Source: Myxococcales bacterium
GTDB taxonomy: Bacteria > Myxococcota > UBA727 > VGSZ01
DNA: 64,000 nt
Reading direction: 5' to 3'
Assembly (NCBI GenBank): GCA_023248635.1
Contig: JAHFED010000005.1
Coordinates: 110,191 to 174,190, forward strand
How positions within the stretch are numbered: position 1 is the stretch's first letter; every line of letters starts with the position of its first letter. Positions 60,541-64,000 of this stretch are shown here, one piece after another. The notes beneath the pieces are model-generated. The model was not told the DNA's origin and ran no database searches. It worked only from the letters and a program-made list of their open reading frames with translations. The position numbers and the translations under genes are program-made.

Positions 60541-61791
60541 GTGCGCGGCAGCGCCTGGTTCGCCGTCGTCGTCCTCACGGCGATGAACCTGCTCAACTAC
60601 ATCGACCGCTGGGTGCCGTCGGCGGTGAAGCCGCTTTTCCAAAAAGACCTGGGGCTCAGCGACGAACAAAGCTCGCTGCCCCTGACTGCCTTCATCGTCG
60701 TCTACATGCTGACGAGCCCCATCTTTGGCACCCTGGCCGAACGGGGACGTCGACCCGTCATCATCGCGGCCGGCGTCGCGGTGTGGTCGCTGGCGACAGC
60801 CGCGGGGGCGTTGGCGACGGGCTTTTACACTTTCCTCCTTGCTCGTGCCCTGGTCGGCATCGGCGAAGCTGCTTACGCGACCATTGCCCCCGCGTTGATC
60901 GCCGATCACTACGAACCCCGACGACGAAATCGGATCCTAACCCTCTTCTACGTCGCGACTCCCGTCGGAGCTGCCTTGGGTTTCACCTTGGGCGGCTTCA
61001 TCGGCGCCCAGCCAGAGTGGGGCTGGCGCGGCGCCTTCGTCTTGTGCGGCATCCCTGGGCTCGTCGTCGCTGCCATTGCGCTGCTGCTCAGGGATCCACC
61101 GCGCGGACGCTTCGACACCGAGGAGGAACGGCAGCAAGCGCCGCCGCCGTGGTCGCAGGCTTTGGCGTCGCTGCGGAGAAATCCCCGCTACCTCTTCACC
61201 GTCGGCGGCTACGTCGCGGTCTCCTTTGCCATCGGCGGAATCGGAGATTGGTTTCCGACGCTCTTGTTTCGGGATCGAGGCTTCAAGCTCGAAGACGCCG
61301 GCGCCATCGCTGGCCAGGCCACCGTCATTGGCGGTTTGATCGGCACCATCTTGGGCGGCGTCGTCGCCGAGTTCCTGGTGAAGCGGGGCGTGAAAGAGGC
61401 CTACCTGTGGACCAGCGCTCTCTCGCTCATTCCCGCGTTCTTGTTGGCCGGCGTCGCCGTCTACGTCGCCGAAACGCGCACCGAAGTCGTCGTGTCCATC
61501 GCGCTGTGTCAGGTGTTCCTCTGGATGTACAACGGCCCCGTCAACGCGCTGCTGGTGAACTCGGTGAGTCCCGGCATGAGGGCCCGCGCCTTCGCCTTGT
61601 CGATCTTTGCCATCCACGCCTTCGGCGACGCGGTGTCGCCGCCCATCATCGGTAAGGTGTCGAGCTTGACGGGCAGCCTGCCCACCGCCATCGGCCTGGT
61701 GCTCTTGGCCCTGCTGGTGGCTCTGGTGGTCTGGACCCTCGGCGCCTTGCGCTTGGGGGCGGCAGATCCAACGCCGTCGGGCGCCGGTTAG
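60541..61791 (+). CDS. Spinster-type MFS transporter
   Basis: 416 residues from a GTG start, about twelve transmembrane helices. The first helix phrase LNYIDRWVPSAVKPLFQKDLGLSDEQSS and the motif GTLAERGRRPVIIAAGVAVWSLAT (between helices 2 and 3) match Spinster (Spns)-like major facilitator proteins, related to lysolipid or sphingosine-1-phosphate carriers in eukaryotes. Glu in GEAAYATIAP is conserved in the family. A bacterial lipid or amphiphile export role is an inference. It starts 33 bases after the TPR gene. Confidence 0.9.
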   Translation: MRGSAWFAVVVLTAMNLLNYIDRWVPSAVKPLFQKDLGLSDEQSSLPLTAFIVVYMLTSPIFGTLAERGRRPVIIAAGVAVWSLATAAGALATGFYTFLLARALVGIGEAAYATIAPALIADHYEPRRRNRILTLFYVATPVGAALGFTLGGFIGAQPEWGWRGAFVLCGIPGLVVAAIALLLRDPPRGRFDTEEERQQAPPPWSQALASLRRNPRYLFTVGGYVAVSFAIGGIGDWFPTLLFRDRGFKLEDAGAIAGQATVIGGLIGTILGGVVAEFLVKRGVKEAYLWTSALSLIPAFLLAGVAVYVAETRTEVVVSIALCQVFLWMYNGPVNALLVNSVSPGMRARAFALSIFAIHAFGDAVSPPIIGKVSSLTGSLPTAIGLVLLALLVALVVWTLGALRLGAADPTPSGAG

Positions 61792-61882
61792 CCGCCTCGT
61801 GTCGCGGGTGCCGTGCTTTGGCACACTCTCTGCGCAGCCGCGTCTGAATGGCCCGAGAGCAGGCGCCGTCAAGGGCTGAACC

Positions 61883-61899
61883 GGTGACCCAGGGTCACC
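61883..61899. promoter_or_regulatory. Perfect palindrome upstream of the DUF6600-type gene
   Basis: GGTGACCC and GGGTCACC flank a single A, 15 bases before the ATG and next to the Shine-Dalgarno sequence (TTAGGAGC). It could be an operator for a dimeric repressor or a translational hairpin. Confidence 0.45.
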
Positions 61900-61913
61900 C
61901 GTTAGGAGCTGAC

Positions 61914-63623
61914 ATGGACCCGTTCAACTCTTTGGTCGCGAAGTTCTGTGCCCCCACCGCCATCGGGATCCTGGCCCTCAGCGGCTGCGTGACGCGCACG
62001 GTCTATGTCGTCGACGACAGCGAACGACCCAGTGCTTCGGCGGTGGTGCCGGCGGCGGCCACGGCGCCCCCTCCTGTCAGCGTGGGGGGCGGAGGCGCGC
62101 CGACCGCCTACGAAGACGACGTCGGCATCGTCGACGACAGCGACTTCTACGAGCCCCTGAGCGGCTATGGCACCTGGGTGGCCTATCCCGGCTATGGCCG
62201 TGTCTGGCGCCCCTCGGTCACCATCGTCGGGAGCGGTTTCCGCCCCTACACGCACGGACACTGGGAAAACACGGAGTGGGGCTGGACCTGGGTCGACCAC
62301 CACCCCTTTGGCTGGGCGACGGGTCACTACGGTCGCTGGCTCTACGACTCCAGCTATGGGTGGGTCTGGGTGCCTGGGACGGTGTGGTCGCCGGCCTGGG
62401 TCAGCTGGCGGACCGGCGGCGGCTACGTCGGCTGGTCGGCCATGCCCCCGGGTGCTGTCTACGGGGGCAGCTACGCGGTGTACGACACGTCGTGGGTCTT
62501 TGTGAGCAACGGGCACTTCGGCGCGGCCTACGTCGGCGGCGTCATCATCACCGGGCCTGCCTATCGCACTTGTTACGCGAGCACCTACGACAGTCGCTCC
62601 ACCTACGTCGTCTACGGCCGGCCCGTCTATCGGGGTCCTGATTACGAAGAGATCCGCCGCGAGGGACAAGTGATCCACCGGCCCTTGCGCGAGACCGAAC
62701 GCGAGCGGGCCGTCAGCCGTCCGCCGGCTGGCACCGTGATCGCCCGGGGCCGCGACCGCGATCGCGACCCCACCCGAGGCCGCGATGACGACCGCGCTCG
62801 AGGTCGGGACGACGACCGCGCTCGAGGTCGGGACGACGACAACGCTCGCGGCCGTGACGACGACCGCGCTCGCGGCCGCGACGACGACGACAGCGCCAGC
62901 CGCGGGCGGGGGCGCGACAGCGACGACAACTCTGGCCGAGATCGGCAGGACGGTCGTGATCGCACCGCAGCCGGCGCAGGGATCGATGATCGCGGCGGTC
63001 CGGCGGAGGTGCGCGATCGCCCCGTTGACGCCGACGGCCGCGCGACCAGCGAAAGCGCAGGCAGGGATCGCGACCGCGACGGCGCTGTCAGTCGCGACTC
63101 TGCCTTGGTCCATCCCGAGCGCCCCGACGCCATCGGCGACAACAACGACCACGACGTCCCCCGACCCATCCGCCCGGGCTCCATCGAGCGCGACGACGAC
63201 GCTGGCAACGTGGTTCAACCGGTGCCGCCCGAGAGCATCAGCGAAAACAACGATCGCAACGACGTCGTGGTCCCGCGACCCCGACCGGTGACGCCTCCCG
63301 CTCTGCGCGGCGACGTGCGCGCGCCCGAGCCGGAGAAACCGACCAAGAGCTACCTCGAGGATCCCGCCCGCTTTCCCTCGGCCGGCAGAGCGGTGAAGGC
63401 CCCGACGGCACGTCTTTCGCCCGCAGCTACCGACCACGCGCCGGCGGTCGAGCGCAGCCCCAGTCGCGCACCGAGCGTCGACCGGGCGCCCACGTCGGTG
63501 CAAAAGGCCCCACGCCCCGCGGTGGAGGCCCAACCCGAACCAGCCGAGGACTCTGCGACAACGGCCAAGAAAAAGAAGAAAACCGAACCGACGAAGCCCA
63601 AGGCCAAGCCCAAGAAGCGCTGA
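61914..63623 (+). CDS. DUF6600-like lipoprotein with charged C-terminal tail
   Basis: 569 residues from ATG 61914 (AGGAGC upstream). The lipobox is ILALSGC (C25). Residues 70-230 form the Tyr/Trp/Gly-rich domain YEPLSGYGTWV, GYGRVWRPSV, RPYTHGHWENTEWGWTWV, FGWATGHYGRW, YGWVWVPGTVWSPAWVSWR, typical of YXWGXW/DUF6600 proteins. A long disordered tail follows with RGRDDDRA repeats, then Pro/Arg-rich sequence, and a Lys-rich end (KKKKKTEPTKPKAKPKKR). The domain is exported and outer-membrane anchored; function unknown. The 3' end is followed by a partial tandem copy of itself and a terminator. Confidence 0.85.
   Translation: MDPFNSLVAKFCAPTAIGILALSGCVTRTVYVVDDSERPSASAVVPAAATAPPPVSVGGGGAPTAYEDDVGIVDDSDFYEPLSGYGTWVAYPGYGRVWRPSVTIVGSGFRPYTHGHWENTEWGWTWVDHHPFGWATGHYGRWLYDSSYGWVWVPGTVWSPAWVSWRTGGGYVGWSAMPPGAVYGGSYAVYDTSWVFVSNGHFGAAYVGGVIITGPAYRTCYASTYDSRSTYVVYGRPVYRGPDYEEIRREGQVIHRPLRETERERAVSRPPAGTVIARGRDRDRDPTRGRDDDRARGRDDDRARGRDDDNARGRDDDRARGRDDDDSASRGRGRDSDDNSGRDRQDGRDRTAAGAGIDDRGGPAEVRDRPVDADGRATSESAGRDRDRDGAVSRDSALVHPERPDAIGDNNDHDVPRPIRPGSIERDDDAGNVVQPVPPESISENNDRNDVVVPRPRPVTPPALRGDVRAPEPEKPTKSYLEDPARFPSAGRAVKAPTARLSPAATDHAPAVERSPSRAPSVDRAPTSVQKAPRPAVEAQPEPAEDSATTAKKKKKTEPTKPKAKPKKR
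62776..62890 (+). repeat. Tandem repeat coding RGRDDDxA units
   Basis: About five 24-base units of cgaggtcgggacgacgac type encode Arg-Gly-Arg-Asp-Asp-Asp. The two halves of the array differ mainly at the third codon positions (gaggtcggg versus cgcggccgt). Confidence 0.75.
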
Positions 63624-63703
63624 GAAGCGACGACTCTGCGGCAACGGCCAAGAAAAAGAAGAAAGCCGAGCCGACGAAGCCCAAGAAGCGCTGAGAAGCA
63701 ACG
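63549..63703 (+). repeat. Tandem duplication of the 3' end of the lipoprotein gene, stop included
   Basis: The segment 63549-63631 (last 75 coding bases plus TGAGAAGC) is followed directly by a second copy at 63632-63703 with a 12-base deletion and a few changes. The second copy also ends in AAGCGCTGAGAAGC. It lies after the stop and is not translated as part of the protein. Confidence 0.85.
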
Positions 63704-63714
63704 ACGTCGACACG

Positions 63715-63739
63715 GTGCCCCGGTTGGGGCGCTTTTTTT
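63715..63739 (+). terminator. Rho-independent terminator
   Basis: GTGCCCC, loop GGTT, GGGGCGC forms a 7-bp stem with one G-T pair, followed directly by seven T. It ends the DUF6600-type lipoprotein transcript. Confidence 0.85.
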
Positions 63740-63809
63740 CGGGGCGAACGCCAAAGAACCGCGGCCTCAGGAGCCAGAGCCAGGAAGCCCGGAGCCCAAT
63801 CACAGATCA

Positions 63810-63824
63810 TTTCCGGTGCGGAAA
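63810..63824. other. Small perfect hairpin in AT-rich DNA
   Basis: TTTCCG and CGGAAA flank the loop GTG. About 15 bases to the right begins the most AT-rich stretch of the window (63830-63890), which includes a TTGACA hexamer at 63869-63874 without an obvious -10 partner. This could be a promoter region or the edge of acquired DNA. Confidence 0.35.
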
Positions 63825-63948
63825 TTATCTCGCCGTGTCAAAAAAATATCTCCCAGTAGAAATATTTATTGACAGTTTTTTGTAACCGTTCAGCCCCTCG
63901 ATCGAATGACCGATCCCGCGATGCCGCCCGTCGTGATCTGACCGGTGC

Positions 63949-64000
63949 GTGGGCGTCGATGAGCTTCTTGCCGAGCTGACCGTCGTGAAGGCGGAGAACG
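63949..64000 (+). CDS. Start of an ORF, possibly IS66-type transposase (partial)
   Basis: From a possible GTG at 63949 the frame reads VGVDELLAELTVVKAEN and runs off the window. An N terminus of the form LLAEL-x-x-V-x-AEN is typical of the coiled start of IS66-family TnpC transposases. The AT-rich non-coding DNA on its left would fit an element edge. With only 17 residues visible this is a weak call. Confidence 0.3.
   Translation, partial: MGVDELLAELTVVKAEN

Noticed and set aside
63869..63900. Sigma-70 promoter from TTGACA at 63869
   Set aside because: No acceptable -10 element follows at 16-18 bases, so only the -35-like hexamer is recorded.

Overview
The window reads as a chromosome segment of a GC-rich Gram-negative bacterium, most likely a myxobacterium or a relative (Myxococcota). 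The grounds are very high GC, many lipoproteins, Cys/Asp repeat lipoproteins with the DGxDNDxDGxxDC pattern, a Hanks-type Ser/Thr kinase, WGR, PilZ, AMIN and TIG proteins, and large PilX-type pilus proteins. No rRNA, tRNA, CRISPR array or intact insertion sequence was seen. Coding density is high. Many neighbours overlap by one to four bases (ATGA, GTGA, TTGA or TGATG), so translational coupling is common.

Layout, left to right. 1-3.2 kb: the end of a PEGA-domain protein, then a leftward group (glycine-zipper protein, lipoprotein, acetyltransferase), a Cys-rich lipoprotein and a hypothetical protein. 3.2-7.7 kb: a leftward benzoyl-CoA (box) catabolic operon with boxC, a small membrane ORF, a VOC protein, boxB and a STAS-like protein. 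7.8-11.4 kb: a PAS/HAMP histidine kinase, a double-WGR protein and a lipoprotein. 11.4-19.4 kb: a leftward minor-pilin operon (FimT/GspH, PilV, PilW and a large PilX type) with a giant TIG-repeat lipoprotein upstream. 19.9-25.6 kb: a leftward envelope block with an AMIN/helix/AMIN protein coupled to an NlpC/P60-like lipoprotein, a beta-barrel-like protein and a nine-repeat Cys/Asp lipoprotein. 25.6-30.1 kb: a hypothetical protein, DnaK, and a divergent 7TM-DISM histidine kinase that carries a zinc-ribbon insertion. 30.2-35.6 kb: an alpha-2-macroglobulin-like protein encoded as two coupled genes. 35.7-41 kb: a glycoconjugate/envelope block (GT-C-like membrane protein with partner, phosphatase-superfamily protein, DUF2304, GT2, PilZ). 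41.1-46 kb: small enzymes (YHS protein, ArfB, two hot-dog-fold hydratase-like proteins, one with a histone H1-like tail), a response regulator and a second STAS-like protein. 46-48.9 kb: an array of palindromic repeats next to a CASTOR/POLLUX-like channel. 49-57.2 kb: a second, rightward minor-pilin operon with two FimT-like prepilins, a membrane Ser/Thr kinase, PilV, PilW and a 1039-residue PilX type. 57.2-64 kb: a short-chain dehydrogenase, a TPR membrane protein, a Spinster-type MFS transporter, a DUF6600-type lipoprotein with a strong terminator, and an AT-rich end where a new ORF begins.

Most noteworthy are: a small palindromic repeat family present as an array, as a solo intergenic copy and as an in-frame insertion inside the VOC gene; a histidine kinase with a Cys4 zinc ribbon between its dimerisation helices and a degenerate N-box; the bipartite alpha-2-macroglobulin; a hydratase with an H1-like tail; and duplicated minor-pilin operons, one wired to a Ser/Thr kinase.
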